Assembly (NCBI GenBank): GCA_963742305.1
Contig: CAVULN010000047.1
Span: 112,369 to 176,368 of the forward strand
DNA length: 64,000 bases
Direction of reading: 5' to 3'
Origin: Roseiarcus sp963742305
GTDB taxonomy: Bacteria; Pseudomonadota; Alphaproteobacteria; Rhizobiales; Beijerinckiaceae
Numbering within the stretch: the first letter of the stretch is position 1; each line of letters begins with the position of its first letter. Shown piece by piece: positions 45,235 through 54,305 of this stretch. Under the pieces are notes generated by a model that was given only the letters and a program-made list of their open reading frames with translations, was not told where the DNA came from and did not search any database. The position numbers were made by a program, and so were the translations under genes.

Positions 45235-46074
45235 TCAGGCGCGCCCATTCCGACCGGGGCCAGAATTCTCCAGGCCCAGCACGTCCGCCATCGAATAGAG
45301 GCCGGGCTTGCGGTCCCTTGCCCACAGCGCCGCCTTCAGCGCGCCGCGGGCGAACAGGGCGCGGTCCTCGGCATGATGGCTGAGCACGATCCGTTCGCCT
45401 TCGCCGGCGAAGATGACGCTGTGATCGCCGACGACCGTGCCGCCGCGCAGCGAGGCGAAGCCGACGTCGCCTGCGCGGCGCGCGCCGGTCAGGCCGTCGC
45501 GGCCGCGCGCCGAATGGTCCTTGAGCGGAACGCCGCGCCCCTGAGCCGCCGCTTCGCCAAGCAGGAGCGCCGTGCCGGACGGCGCGTCGACTTTCATGCG
45601 GTGATGCATTTCGACGATCTCGATGTCGAAATCCTCGCCGAGGGCCGACGCCGCCCTGCGCGCCAGCGCCGCGAGAAGATTGACGCCCACGCTCATGTTG
45701 CCCGAGCGCACGATCGGAGCGTGGCGCGCCGCAGCGGCGATCCTGTCGAGATCGTCGTCGCTGAGGCCGGTCGTGCCGACCACATCGACGATGCGCGCCT
45801 GCGCGGCGAGTCCGGCGAGCGCGACGCTGGCCGCCGGCGAGGAGAAATCGATGATCGCGTCGGCGCCGAGCAGCAATGGCAGCGGATCGGCCACGATCTT
45901 GAGGCCGACCGATGGACAGCCCGCGAGCTGCGCCGGATCCTGGCCGAGCCAGGGCGAATCCTCGCGCTCGAGCGCGCCCGTGAGCCTGAAGCCGTCCGAC
46001 TCATGGATCATGCGGACGACCATGCGCCCCATGCGGCCGGCGGCGCCGCTCACGATCACCCTCATGTCGGCCAT
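45235..46074 (-). CDS. dapB: 4-hydroxy-tetrahydrodipicolinate reductase
   Basis: A 279-residue NAD(P)H-dependent enzyme of lysine and diaminopimelate synthesis. The N-terminal Rossmann motif is VSGAAGRMGRMVVRMI. The catalytic and substrate-binding block EIVEMHHRMKVDAPSGTALL contains the catalytic histidine pair and lysine. GNMSVGVNLLAAL and FRFLG-like blocks are in order. ATG 46074 gives MADMRVIVSGAAGRMGR. The frame is intact. It is followed upstream on the same strand by two DUF1330 genes, 20 bases apart, so it may be the distal gene of that group. Confidence 0.96.
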   Translation of the reverse strand: MADMRVIVSGAAGRMGRMVVRMIHESDGFRLTGALEREDSPWLGQDPAQLAGCPSVGLKIVADPLPLLLGADAIIDFSSPAASVALAGLAAQARIVDVVGTTGLSDDDLDRIAAAARHAPIVRSGNMSVGVNLLAALARRAASALGEDFDIEIVEMHHRMKVDAPSGTALLLGEAAAQGRGVPLKDHSARGRDGLTGARRAGDVGFASLRGGTVVGDHSVIFAGEGERIVLSHHAEDRALFARGALKAALWARDRKPGLYSMADVLGLENSGPGRNGRA

Positions 46075-46094
46075 TTCCGCTTCCCCGATCGGCT

Positions 46095-46400
46095 TCAGCC
46101 CGGCTGCGGGCCATCATAGCCTTCGATGATCACCAGATCCGCATCGCTTGCAGCGTCGCGCAGCTTGGCAGCTTCCTGATATTCCGGGGAATCGTGGCAG
46201 GCGATCGCGGTCTCGTAGTCGCGAAACTCGATCACCACGTTGCGCGCGCGCGCCGTTCCCGCCGCGACATGGCGCTTGCCGCCCCGCACCAGGAACCGCG
46301 CCCCGTATTTCGCGAACGCGACCCCGTTGGCCTTGATGTATTTTTGATAAGCCTCGGGATCGCGCACATCGACATGGGCGATCCAATAGCCCTTCGCCAT
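46095..46400 (-). CDS. DUF1330 family protein, copy 1
   Basis: A 101-residue dimeric alpha/beta-barrel (ferredoxin-like) protein: MAKGYWIAHVDVRDPEAYQK, NGVAFAKYGARFLVRGGKRH and ARNVVIEFRDYETAIACHDS follow the DUF1330 pattern. The fold resembles antibiotic monooxygenase-like domains, but DUF1330 proteins have no established activity. Its start is three bases after the stop of the paralogous gene upstream. The pair share length and pattern but only moderate identity, so the duplication is old. Confidence 0.9.
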   Translation of the reverse strand: MAKGYWIAHVDVRDPEAYQKYIKANGVAFAKYGARFLVRGGKRHVAAGTARARNVVIEFRDYETAIACHDSPEYQEAAKLRDAASDADLVIIEGYDGPQPG

Positions 46401-46403
46401 TTC

Positions 46404-46691
46404 CTACGCTCCCTCGACCAGAACCATTTCGATCTCAGCCGCGCCTTCGCGCAAGGCGCGCGCCGCCTGGTATTGCTCGGAATAAAAATAACGGCGGGCC
46501 GCGTCGTAGGTCTCAAATTCCAGGATCACATTGCGCGCCCGCGCCTTGCCCTCCAGCGCCTCGCTCCGCCCCCCGCGCGCGAGCGGCTTGCCGCCATGGT
46601 CGACGATCGCCTTGGTCGCGGTCTGGACGTAGCGCGCATACGCCTCCGGATTGGTGATGTCGACGCGCGAGATGATGTAACCCTTGGGCAT
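46404..46691 (-). CDS. DUF1330 family protein, copy 2
   Basis: A 95-residue paralogue of the neighbouring gene: MPKGYIISRVDITNPEAYAR, HGGKPLARGGRSEALEGKAR and ARNVILEFETYDAARRYFYS align with it position by position. Family members form small dimeric alpha/beta barrels; the function is unknown. Tandem placement and same strand suggest a heterodimer or paired duty, which is inference. It precedes copy 1 by three bases in the direction of transcription. Confidence 0.9.
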   Translation of the reverse strand: MPKGYIISRVDITNPEAYARYVQTATKAIVDHGGKPLARGGRSEALEGKARARNVILEFETYDAARRYFYSEQYQAARALREGAAEIEMVLVEGA

Positions 46692-46742
46692 GCTGGCTCC
46701 TTCGACGACAGGCGGTCGAGACTAGCCCGGCTGCGCCGCCAA

Positions 46743-47468
46743 TCAAGTCAGCGCGGCGCTGATTTCCGTCACGATCGCTTCGGCGGCCGCGCGCGGATCG
46801 GCCGCCTCAGTGACCGGGCGGCCCACGACCAGATAATCAGCGCCGTTGCGGATCGCCTCGGCTGGCGTCGCGACGCGCTTCTGGCCGCCTAAGCCCGCGC
46901 CTGCGGGCCGAACGGCGGGGGTGACGAGAATCATGCTTTGGCCAACGGTCTCCCGCAGCATCGCCGCCTCCGCCGCGCTCGCCACCAGCCCGTCGACGCC
47001 AAGCTCCTGCGCCTGCTCGGCGCGCCGCCGGACCGTCTCGGCCACCCCGAAGCGATAGCAGGCCCCGGAAAGATCGGCGTCGTCGTATGAAGTCAGCACC
47101 GTGACGGCGAGGATCTGCGTCCCCGATCCTTTCGCGCCGGCGACCGCGGCACGCATCGTCTGCGGATAGGCGTGGACGGTGAGGAATCTCGCGCCGAGCC
47201 TCGCCGCCTGCGCGGTTCCCCGCTCGACGGTGTTGGGAATGTCGTGCAGCTTGAGGTCGAGAAAGACCTGTTTGCCCGCCTGGGCGAGTTCCGGGACGAG
47301 CTTGAGCCCGCCGCCATAGGCGAGCTCCATGCCCACCTTATAGAAGACGGCATTCTCGCCGATGCGTCCGACGAGGCGCCGCGCCTCGTCCGGGTCAGCA
47401 ACGTCGAGCGCGACGATGAGACGGTCGCGCGCCGCGAGCGCGCTGCGTTCACCGGCCTTTGGGGGCAT
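46743..47468 (-). CDS. pyrF: Orotidine 5'-phosphate decarboxylase
   Basis: A 241-residue TIM-barrel enzyme that makes UMP, the last step of de novo pyrimidine synthesis. LIVALDVADPDEARRLVGRI opens the barrel; FLDLKLHDIPNTVERGTAQA carries the catalytic Asp-Lys-Asp network; ADYLVVGRPVTEAADPRAAA is the phosphate-binding end. ATG 47468 is chosen because it overlaps the upstream methyltransferase stop by 20 bases, a typical coupled arrangement, and gives normal length. The frame is intact. Confidence 0.95.
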   Translation of the reverse strand: MPPKAGERSALAARDRLIVALDVADPDEARRLVGRIGENAVFYKVGMELAYGGGLKLVPELAQAGKQVFLDLKLHDIPNTVERGTAQAARLGARFLTVHAYPQTMRAAVAGAKGSGTQILAVTVLTSYDDADLSGACYRFGVAETVRRRAEQAQELGVDGLVASAAEAAMLRETVGQSMILVTPAVRPAGAGLGGQKRVATPAEAIRNGADYLVVGRPVTEAADPRAAAEAIVTEISAALT

Positions 47469-48081
47469 CGGCGCTCCTCCTGTCGAGCCGATACGTCCAC
47501 ACGAAGGCCGGCGGCAGATTGAGCAGGATCGGCCGCGAGCGAATCGCGGAATAGCGGTTGGCGCAGACCTCGCGGGGAATGGGCGAGTGAAGGCCATAGG
47601 TGAACTGGACGAACACCCCCGAAGGCCCCATGAGCGCGAAAGCGTCGGCGATGAGCTTCTCGCGCCGGGGCGGAGGCTGGTTGAGCAGCGGCAGGCTGGA
47701 CACGATCGCGGCGATCGGCCGGCCCTTGAACGGCGCGAGCGCGCGCGGAAGATCATAGGCGTCGCCCTGGACGACCTTGGCCGGGGCGAAGCGCTTCTTC
47801 AGAAGCTGGCAGAATCCCGCATCATATTCGACAAGCACCAGTCGCCTGGGCGCGACGCCGGTCTCGATCAGCGACTGCGTCACCGGACCGGTGCCAGGGC
47901 CGAGTTCGACGATGAGGCCCTTTGGCGGCGATCCGGTCGCCGTCGCCATTGCGCGCGCCAACGCGCGACCCGACGGGGCGACCGCGCCGGTCAATCGCGG
48001 CGAGGCGATGAGCGTCCTGAGAAAGCGCGCTTTGTCGGCGAGCCCGGGCCGACGCGGCTTGTCCGACGCTTGACGCTGCAT
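47449..48081 (-). CDS. Phospholipid N-methyltransferase-like SAM methyltransferase
   Basis: A 210-residue class I methyltransferase from ATG 48081 (MQRQASDKPRRPGLADKARF). The SAM motif is GLIVELGPGTGPVTQSLIET; VLVEYDAGFCQLLKKRFAPA is motif II; AIVSSLPLLNQPPPRREKLI is the post-I/catalytic loop. This layout matches the rhizobial-type PmtA and rRNA adenine dimethylase-like proteins; in PmtA the products are methylated phosphatidylethanolamines. Position directly upstream of pyrF is common in Hyphomicrobiales. A role in phosphatidylcholine synthesis is probable but unproven. Confidence 0.85.
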   Translation of the reverse strand: MQRQASDKPRRPGLADKARFLRTLIASPRLTGAVAPSGRALARAMATATGSPPKGLIVELGPGTGPVTQSLIETGVAPRRLVLVEYDAGFCQLLKKRFAPAKVVQGDAYDLPRALAPFKGRPIAAIVSSLPLLNQPPPRREKLIADAFALMGPSGVFVQFTYGLHSPIPREVCANRYSAIRSRPILLNLPPAFVWTYRLDRRSADAPKGR

Positions 48082-48201
48082 GAAGGCTCCGCGAAACGCG
48101 CCGGGGCGCCTGACGCCGTTCCGCGCGCGCTTATATCGGCCGGAAGCGCGCCTGCAAAGCAGGGGCGTGAGTCTTGGAGCCCGCTGCGCTCTGAAGGACT
48201 T

Positions 48202-48627
48202 ATGCCCATGGCCGCGAAGTCGCCGGCGATCGCCGCCGGCCCGGTCGAGCGCGAGATTGTCGCGCGCCTCGCCGCGGCGAAGTTCCGCCTCCGTTTCGAC
48301 AAGGTGGCCCTGCGCTTCGTGACCCTTGTCAAAGCCGCGCTGGCCGGCGCTGTTCCGGAGGGGGAGAGCGTCGTCTTCACGATCACCGCTCCGATAAGGT
48401 CGCCCGCGAAGGCGGCGCTTGCGGTTGAAAGCCTGGCGCGCGCCTGCCCGCCCGGCTCGGAGCGGCGCGCAACCATCCACGACAACGAGGTTCGAGTCCG
48501 CCGGTTGACGGGCGTTCCGAAGCGCATGCCGAGAGCGCTCGGTTTCGTGCACAACGTCGAATCGGACGCAGGCGCCGTTCTCGACCTCGCGGAAGCGCGG
48601 CTCACCGAGACCAGCGGGAAAGACTAG
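48202..48627 (+). CDS. Conserved hypothetical protein
   Basis: A 141-residue protein from ATG 48202; an in-frame ATG at 48208 is also possible. It contains EREIVARLAAAKFRLRFDKV, GESVVFTITAPIRSPAKAAL and SERRATIHDNEVRVRRLTGV. The basic residues and short beta-strand pattern would suit a nucleic-acid or small-ligand binder, but no family is recognised. Codon use is like its neighbours. It lies between divergent pmtA-like and convergent dnaJ genes, and antisense frames there are shadows. Confidence 0.65.
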   Translation: MPMAAKSPAIAAGPVEREIVARLAAAKFRLRFDKVALRFVTLVKAALAGAVPEGESVVFTITAPIRSPAKAALAVESLARACPPGSERRATIHDNEVRVRRLTGVPKRMPRALGFVHNVESDAGAVLDLAEARLTETSGKD

Positions 48628-48659
48628 CTCCGGGAGACGCGCCCGCGCCGGACGCCGCC

Positions 48660-49775
48660 TCAGGTCCTGCCCTCGAAGAACTCCTTCATCTTGGCGAAGA
48701 AGCCCGCGCTCTCGGGGTGGGTGGTGTTCGAGGACTCGGACGCGAACTCCGCGAGAAGCTCGCGCTGCCGGCGCGTCAGGTTTTGCGGCGTCTCGACATT
48801 GAGCTGGACGTAGAGGTCCCCCGAATCGCGCGCGCGCAAGACCGGCATGCCCTTGCCGCGCAATCTCAACTGGCGACCCGACTGGGCGCCTTCGGGGACG
48901 CTGACCTTGGCTTCGGTCCCGTCGAGCGTACGGACCGTGAAGTCGCCCCCGAGCGCCGCCTGCACCATCGAGATCGGCACCCGGCAATAGAGGTCGGCGC
49001 CATCCCGCTGGAAGAACGCATGCGGCTTGACGGTGAGGAAAATATAGAGATCGCCCGCCGGCCCGCCGCGCATCCCCGCCTCGCCCTCGCCAGTCAAGCG
49101 GATGCGGGTGCCGTCCTCGACGCCGGCGGGAACGTTGACCGAGAGCGTCCGCTCCCTGGTTACGCGGCCGGCGCCGGCGCATTTGTCGCACGGGTTTTCG
49201 ATCGTCTGCCCGCGGCCGTGACAGGAGGGGCAGGTGCGCTCGATGGCGAAAAAGCCCTGTTGGGCGCGCACCCGCCCATGTCCGCCGCAGGTCTTGCAGG
49301 TCGCGGGCCTCGACCCGGCGCGCGCGCCCGAGCCGCCGCAAGCTTCGCAGCCGACCGAAGTCGGCATACGGATCGTCGCGGTCTTGCCGTCGAACGCTTC
49401 TTCGAGGGTGATCTCGAGATTGTAGCGCAGATCCGCGCCGCGCTCGCGCCCCGACGAATGACGGCCGCGCCGGCCCCCCATCATGTCGCCGAACAGATCG
49501 TCGAAAATGTCGGACATCGAGGCCGCGAAGCCGTCGCTCATTCCGCCGTGGTCGAACGCGGCATGGCCGTAACGGTCGTAGGCTGCGCGCTTCTGGGCGT
49601 CGGACAGGTGCTGGTAGGCCTCGTTCAGCTCCTTGAACCGCGCCTCGGCCTGCTTGTCGCCCGGATGCCGGTCGGGATGACACTGCATCGCGGCCTTACG
49701 GAAGGCGGACTTGAGTTCAGCGTCGGTCGCTGTTTTGGAAACGCCGAGGGTCTCGTAGAAATCGCGCTTGGCCAT
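48660..49775 (-). CDS. dnaJ: Chaperone DnaJ
   Basis: A 371-residue Hsp40 co-chaperone. The J domain has the HPD motif at residues 33-35 (QCHPDRHPGD), then a Gly/Phe-rich region (~75-115), four zinc-binding CxxCxGxG repeats starting at C143, C160, C182 and C196, and two C-terminal beta-sandwich domains (FFQRDGADLYCRVPISMVQA). It stimulates DnaK ATPase and delivers clients. It is downstream of dnaK on the same strand with a 200-base gap, so it may have its own promoter. Confidence 0.97.
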   Translation of the reverse strand: MAKRDFYETLGVSKTATDAELKSAFRKAAMQCHPDRHPGDKQAEARFKELNEAYQHLSDAQKRAAYDRYGHAAFDHGGMSDGFAASMSDIFDDLFGDMMGGRRGRHSSGRERGADLRYNLEITLEEAFDGKTATIRMPTSVGCEACGGSGARAGSRPATCKTCGGHGRVRAQQGFFAIERTCPSCHGRGQTIENPCDKCAGAGRVTRERTLSVNVPAGVEDGTRIRLTGEGEAGMRGGPAGDLYIFLTVKPHAFFQRDGADLYCRVPISMVQAALGGDFTVRTLDGTEAKVSVPEGAQSGRQLRLRGKGMPVLRARDSGDLYVQLNVETPQNLTRRQRELLAEFASESSNTTHPESAGFFAKMKEFFEGRT

Positions 49776-49975
49776 CGTTCAGCGCGTCCGCAGCCTATGC
49801 ATGTCTCGGCCCGCTCCTCCTGCGCTGCTTCGTCGCGGGCGGACGGGCGCTATTCCCGCACTGGCCCTAGCATCCTCGGGCGCCGTCTCCACGCCAGTCA
49901 GACCTCCGTCCGCCATCGCGGCGCCCCCTCCAAAAGGCATGGGCCAGCCGCGCTTCGGGCGGCCGGCCCGTTGGT

Positions 49976-51895
49976 TTAGGACTTCTTCTTGTCGTCGTCG
50001 ACTTCGCGGAATTCGGCGTCGATGACGTCGTCCTTGGGCTGCTCGGCGGCGCCCCCTTCGCCGCCGTCGCCAGGCGCTCCGCCCGCGGCGGCTTGCGCCT
50101 TGTACATGGCTTCGCCGAGCTTCATTTGGGCCTGCATCAGATCGTTGGTGCGCGCCTTGATCGCTTCCACGTCCTCTCCCTGCAGCGCGGTGCGCAAGGA
50201 AGCGACCGCGGATTCGATGGCGCTGCGATCGGACTGGGCGACCTTGTCGCCGTAATCCTTGAGCGCCTTTTCCGCGTCATGGGCGAGCGACTCGCCCTGG
50301 TTCTTGGCGTCGACCAGTTCGCGCCGCTTCTTGTCCTCGGCGGCGTGCGCCTCGGCGTCCTTCACCATCCGGTTGATGTCGGCCTCGCTCAGGCCCCCCG
50401 ACGCCTGAATGCGGATCTGTTGCTCCTTGTTGGTCGCCTTGTCCTTGGCCGTCACATTGACGATGCCGTTGGCGTCGATGTCGAACGTCACCTCGATCTG
50501 CGGCACGCCGCGCGGGGCGGACGGTATGCCGACGAGATCGAACTGGCCGAGCGCCTTGTTGTCGGCGGCCATCTCGCGCTCGCCCTGGAAGACCCGGATG
50601 GTGACTGCGGTCTGATTGTCCTCGGCAGTGGAAAACACCTGGCTCTTCTTGGTCGGGATGGTGGTGTTGCGCTCGATGAGGCGGGTGAACACGCCGCCCA
50701 GCGTCTCGATGCCGAGCGAAAGCGGCGTGACGTCGAGCAGGAGCACGTCCTTGACGTCGCCCTGGAGCACGCCTGCCTGGATGGCGGCGCCGACGGCGAC
50801 CACCTCGTCCGGGTTGACGCCCTTGTGCGGCTCCTTGCCGAAGAACTGTTTGACGATCTCCTGCACCTTGGGCATGCGGGTCATGCCGCCGACCAGGACC
50901 ACCTCGTTGATCTGGCCCGCCGAAAGACCTGCGTCCTTCAAAGCCTTGCGGCAAGGCTCGACCGTACGTTGGATGAGGTCGTCGACCAGAGCCTCGAACT
51001 TGGCGCGGGTCAGCTTCAGCGCCAGATGCTTCGGCCCGGTCGCGTCGGCGGTGATGTAGGGCAGGTTGATTTCGGTCTGGGTCGCCGAGGAGAGCTCGAT
51101 CTTCGCTTTCTCGGCCGCCTCCTTCAGGCGCTGGAGCGCGAGCTTGTCCCTGGTGAGATCAATGCCCTGCTCCTTCTTGAACTCGCCCGCCAGATACTCG
51201 ACCAGGCGCATATCGAAGTCCTCGCCGCCGAGGAACGTGTCGCCGTTGGTCGACTTCACTTCGAACACGCCGTCGCCGATCTCCAGAATCGAAATATCGA
51301 ACGTGCCGCCGCCGAGATCGTAGACCGCGATGGTGCCGGTTTTCTTCTTGTCGAGGCCATAGGCGAGGGCCGCCGCGGTCGGCTCGTTGATGATGCGCAA
51401 GACCTCGAGGCCGGCGATCTTGCCGGCGTCCTTGGTCGCCTGACGCTGGGCGTCGTTGAAATAAGCCGGAACGGTGATGACCGCCTGGGTCACAGGCCCG
51501 CCAAGATAGGCCTCGGCCGTCTCCTTCATCTTCTGCAGAATGAAGGCGGAAATCTGCGAGGGTGAGTATTGCTTGCCGTCGGCGGTCACCCAGGCGTCGC
51601 CGTTCGGGCCCTTGATGATCTTGTAGGGGACGAGATTCATGTCCTTCTTGGTCATCGGGTCGTCGAATGTCCGCCCGATGAGGCGCTTGATCGCGAAGAA
51701 GGTCCGTTCCGGGTTGGTCACCGCCTGGCGCTTCGCCGGCTGGCCGACCAGCCGCTCGCCGTCGTCGGTGAAGGCCACGATCGACGGCGTCGTGCGCGCG
51801 CCTTCCGAATTCTCGATGACCTTGGGGGTCGAGCCCTCCATGACAGCGACGCACGAATTGGTCGTGCCAAGGTCGATGCCAATTACTTTCGCCAT
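49976..51895 (-). CDS. dnaK: Chaperone DnaK (Hsp70)
   Basis: A 639-residue ATP-dependent chaperone. Hsp70 signatures are IGIDLGTTNSCVAVMEGSTP at the start, IAVYDLGGGTFDISILEIGD and VVLVGGMTRMPKVQEIVKQF. The substrate domain (from ~390) has the VLLLDVTPLSLGIETLGGVF linker, and the tail ends with an acidic Asp/Glu stretch. The frame is intact. An RpoH-type promoter lies about 180 bases upstream. Confidence 0.98.
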   Translation of the reverse strand: MAKVIGIDLGTTNSCVAVMEGSTPKVIENSEGARTTPSIVAFTDDGERLVGQPAKRQAVTNPERTFFAIKRLIGRTFDDPMTKKDMNLVPYKIIKGPNGDAWVTADGKQYSPSQISAFILQKMKETAEAYLGGPVTQAVITVPAYFNDAQRQATKDAGKIAGLEVLRIINEPTAAALAYGLDKKKTGTIAVYDLGGGTFDISILEIGDGVFEVKSTNGDTFLGGEDFDMRLVEYLAGEFKKEQGIDLTRDKLALQRLKEAAEKAKIELSSATQTEINLPYITADATGPKHLALKLTRAKFEALVDDLIQRTVEPCRKALKDAGLSAGQINEVVLVGGMTRMPKVQEIVKQFFGKEPHKGVNPDEVVAVGAAIQAGVLQGDVKDVLLLDVTPLSLGIETLGGVFTRLIERNTTIPTKKSQVFSTAEDNQTAVTIRVFQGEREMAADNKALGQFDLVGIPSAPRGVPQIEVTFDIDANGIVNVTAKDKATNKEQQIRIQASGGLSEADINRMVKDAEAHAAEDKKRRELVDAKNQGESLAHDAEKALKDYGDKVAQSDRSAIESAVASLRTALQGEDVEAIKARTNDLMQAQMKLGEAMYKAQAAAGGAPGDGGEGGAAEQPKDDVIDAEFREVDDDKKKS

Positions 51896-52077
51896 TTCTT
51901 CTTTCCCCTACTCATGCGCGAGACCGCCCGGCCCCGGAGCAGCCAAGCCCAGTTGGAAGAATTCCGCCGCGCGCTCAAAAGCCGTCGGCTTAAGCTCTTC
52001 CGATCTCCGTCTCTCAACGCTCAGATTTCCGCTGGATCCGCGCATTTTCCTTGCGCCCGAACCGGCCAATCGGGGCG

Positions 52078-52108
52078 TATATAGGGGGGGTGAATCGGCC
52101 GCGCAAGG
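52078..52108 (-). promoter_or_regulatory. RpoH (sigma-32)-type heat-shock promoter for dnaK
   Basis: On the minus strand CCTTGCGC (52108-52101) and CCCTATAT (52086-52079) are separated by 14 bases. This matches the sigma-32-type pattern CCTTGAA-N13-15-CCCCATNT closely, with the TATAT form seen in alphaproteobacteria. It points toward dnaK, leaving a leader of about 175 bases. The rest of the 304-base gap 51896-52199 shows nothing else, and no CIRCE element was seen. Confidence 0.7.
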
Positions 52109-52199
52109 CGCGCAAGCAGCGGATTCTTCTGGCCTTGAGCTCCTTTTTCCGAGCCGCGCACACCTTCCCCTTTGTCGCCGACGCTTCTAGACTCGACCG

Positions 52200-53096
52200 A
52201 TGACGCGACGCCTCCTTCCCCTGATTTGCGGCCTCATCGCCCTGGCGCTTGCGGCAAGCGCGACGCAGGCGCAGCTCATGCTCCCTGGCGCCGCTCCCGC
52301 CGCGCGCGAGGGAGCGAACGTCGCGCCTGCCAGGCACAGAACCTCGGGGGCGTCAGGGAAGGAAGCCCGGACTGGGGCCAAGGGCGCCAAGGCGGGTCTT
52401 GCGCCCGGGATCGCCAGCGTCGCCGGGCGCCCCCTCATGCTCAACGGCAAGTCGGGACTTTTGCAGATTTCCGGCGACGACAAGAACGCGACCATCGAAA
52501 AGCTCGAGCTTGCCGGCGAAGGCGTCTCCGACCCCTCGCAGCGATGCGTGGTCGACATTGTCGGCGAGAAGCCGATCCTAGCGACCAGCGCTGGCCGCCC
52601 CGACGGCCTCGAGCGGTTCGAGGCCGACGTTCCGGCCTGTCCGTTCGCTTTCGACGTTCTCGAGGGCGCGGTTCTCGTGCCGCCCCAGATCACCGCGTGC
52701 GTGTTCAAGGCCGCCGACTGCCGGACCAGCCCGGCCGGCCTTTGGGGTCCCAGCGGGGACTCGCTCGCGGGCGTCGCCGCCTCGATCGTCAAGGAACGGC
52801 CGGAAGTGGAGAAGACGATGGCCAAGGTCGTGCGCGCGATCGAGGACCGGGCCAAGGACGACCCGGCCGCGGCGAGCCTCGCGCGCGATCAGAACGGCTT
52901 CGCCGGCCAGCGCGACGAGCTCTGTCGCGACTACGCCAAGGAGAGCCTCCACGGGTATTGCGCGCTCAGGGCCACCCAGGCCCGGACGGCGCTCCTTGAG
53001 ACGCGGCTCGAGGCGCTCAAGGCCACAACCGCGCCAGCAACGGCGAGCGAAAAAAGCAAGAGGGCGAAGCCGAAGAAGGGCGCGAAGCAGCCTTGA
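52200..53096 (+). CDS. Secreted conserved hypothetical protein
   Basis: A 298-residue protein with a signal peptide (MTRRLLPLICGLIALALAAS, cleavage near TQAQ). The mature part begins with a low-complexity Ala/Gly/Lys segment (~30-65). A domain with QRCVVDIVGEKPILATSAGR, FEADVPACPFAFDVLEGAVL and FKAADCRTSPAGLWGPSGDS carries conserved cysteines. A helical stretch (EKTMAKVVRAIEDRAKDDPA) and a Lys-rich C terminus follow. I recall similar Hyphomicrobiales proteins without known function. It is divergent from dnaK and 41 bases before a membrane-protein gene. Confidence 0.7.
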   Translation: MTRRLLPLICGLIALALAASATQAQLMLPGAAPAAREGANVAPARHRTSGASGKEARTGAKGAKAGLAPGIASVAGRPLMLNGKSGLLQISGDDKNATIEKLELAGEGVSDPSQRCVVDIVGEKPILATSAGRPDGLERFEADVPACPFAFDVLEGAVLVPPQITACVFKAADCRTSPAGLWGPSGDSLAGVAASIVKERPEVEKTMAKVVRAIEDRAKDDPAAASLARDQNGFAGQRDELCRDYAKESLHGYCALRATQARTALLETRLEALKATTAPATASEKSKRAKPKKGAKQP

Positions 53097-53137
53097 TCGG
53101 ATCGCACATGGGGTCTTGGGAATCGTGAGGGGATCCG

Positions 53138-53741
53138 ATGACGCAAATTCCGACCGGCGCGGGCGACGCGGTGACGGGGTCCGGCGCCGGCGAGCACGCC
53201 CATTCGCTCAAGGCCAGGGCGGTCGACGAGTTCCGGCGGTTCTTCGTGCTCTTCCTCTATCTCTGGGTGTTGTTCGGTGTTTTCGTGCTCAACCAGGGCA
53301 TCGTCCTGCGTGAGCACGGATTCAATTTCCCCATGCAGGGCTTCGCCTTCATCAACGCCCTTGTCTTTGCGAAGGTGATGATGCTGTTCGAAATCTTCGA
53401 TCCCGGACGGTGGCTGCGCAAGAGGCCGCTGATCTATCCGATCCTCTACGAGACTTCTGCTCTTGACGGCCCTCTTTCTCGTCGCCCACTTGCTCGAAAA
53501 GGCGATTGAAGGACTGCTCCGGGGAAAGACGATCGCGGAGAGCCTGCCTCCGATCGGGGGCGGCGGTCTCACTGGATTCCTCAGCATCACCGCTATTCTT
53601 TTTATCGCGCTGATCCCATTTTTCGGTCTGAGGAATTTGAGCCTGGCCATGGGCGAGGGGCGGCTCTGGGCGGTGATTTTTGATCAGCCGTCAGCGGAAG
53701 AGGGCGACCGGCGAAGAGGCGCGCCCGCGCGACCCGCGTAG
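53138..53741 (+). CDS. Multi-spanning membrane protein (one frameshift)
   Basis: About 200 residues when reconstructed. It starts MTQIPTGAGDAVTGSGAGEH, then a helix FFVLFLYLWVLFGVFVLNQG and GFAFINALVFAKVMMLFEIF. The frame breaks near 53455, where TSALD should continue as a hydrophobic TALFLVAHLLEKAIEG. A fourth helix ITAILFIALIPFFGLRNLSL follows, and the tail ends at 53741. I recognise a general small-membrane-protein pattern but no family. It is followed by mscL on the same strand. Confidence 0.65.
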
Positions 53742-53857
53742 TTTCCCGGTCGCGTCGGACCGGCCGAAGACTTTATCTCTGAGGCCCGCTCGGCTAGCTT
53801 GGCCAAAGATCCGGACACGGCTCTCGCCCGGGTCCGCCGTGCAGGGGATGGCTGCCC

Positions 53858-54274
53858 ATGTGGAATGAATTCAAGGAATTCGCGCTCAAGGGAAACGCGC
53901 TGAGCCTCGCCATAGGCGTCATCATTGGCGCGGCGTTCGGCAAGATCGTCGACGCTCTTGTCAACGACATCATCATGCCGATCATCGGCATCGCCGGCAA
54001 AGCGGACTTCACCAACTATTACATCCCGCTCTCGAGCAATGTGACCGCGACCAATCTGGAAGACGCGAGAAAGCAGGGCGGCGTTCTCGCCTATGGCGAC
54101 TTCATCAGCGTGGTGATCAACTTCGTTATCGTCGCTGTCGCGCTGTTCATCGTGATCAAGGGGATCAATGTCATGACCAGGAAGGCGGCCAGTGAGCCGC
54201 CTCCGCCCGCGCCGCCCAGCCAGGAAGTCGTGCTCCTGACGCAGATCCGCGACCAACTGGCCAAGCGGCCGTAA
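53858..54274 (+). CDS. mscL: Large-conductance mechanosensitive channel MscL
   Basis: A 138-residue pentameric channel subunit that opens under membrane tension to release solutes in hypo-osmotic shock. It starts MWNEFKEFALKGNALSLAIG (amphipathic N helix and TM1), then AAFGKIVDALVNDIIMPIIG, the family signature. FISVVINFVIVAVALFIVIK is TM2, and a charged C-terminal helix bundle ends PSQEVVLLTQIRDQLAKRP. ATG 53858 is the standard start. Length is normal. Confidence 0.97.
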   Translation: MWNEFKEFALKGNALSLAIGVIIGAAFGKIVDALVNDIIMPIIGIAGKADFTNYYIPLSSNVTATNLEDARKQGGVLAYGDFISVVINFVIVAVALFIVIKGINVMTRKAASEPPPPAPPSQEVVLLTQIRDQLAKRP

Positions 54275-54305
54275 ACGGCCGACGACCGGCCGGCCGTCTC
54301 GAGGC

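Noticed and set aside
45163..46119. Plus-strand open frame of 318 codons
   Set aside because: It is antisense to dapB, which has all catalytic motifs.
50093..51565. Plus-strand open frame opposite dnaK
   Set aside because: It is a composition artefact; dnaK on the minus strand explains the region completely.
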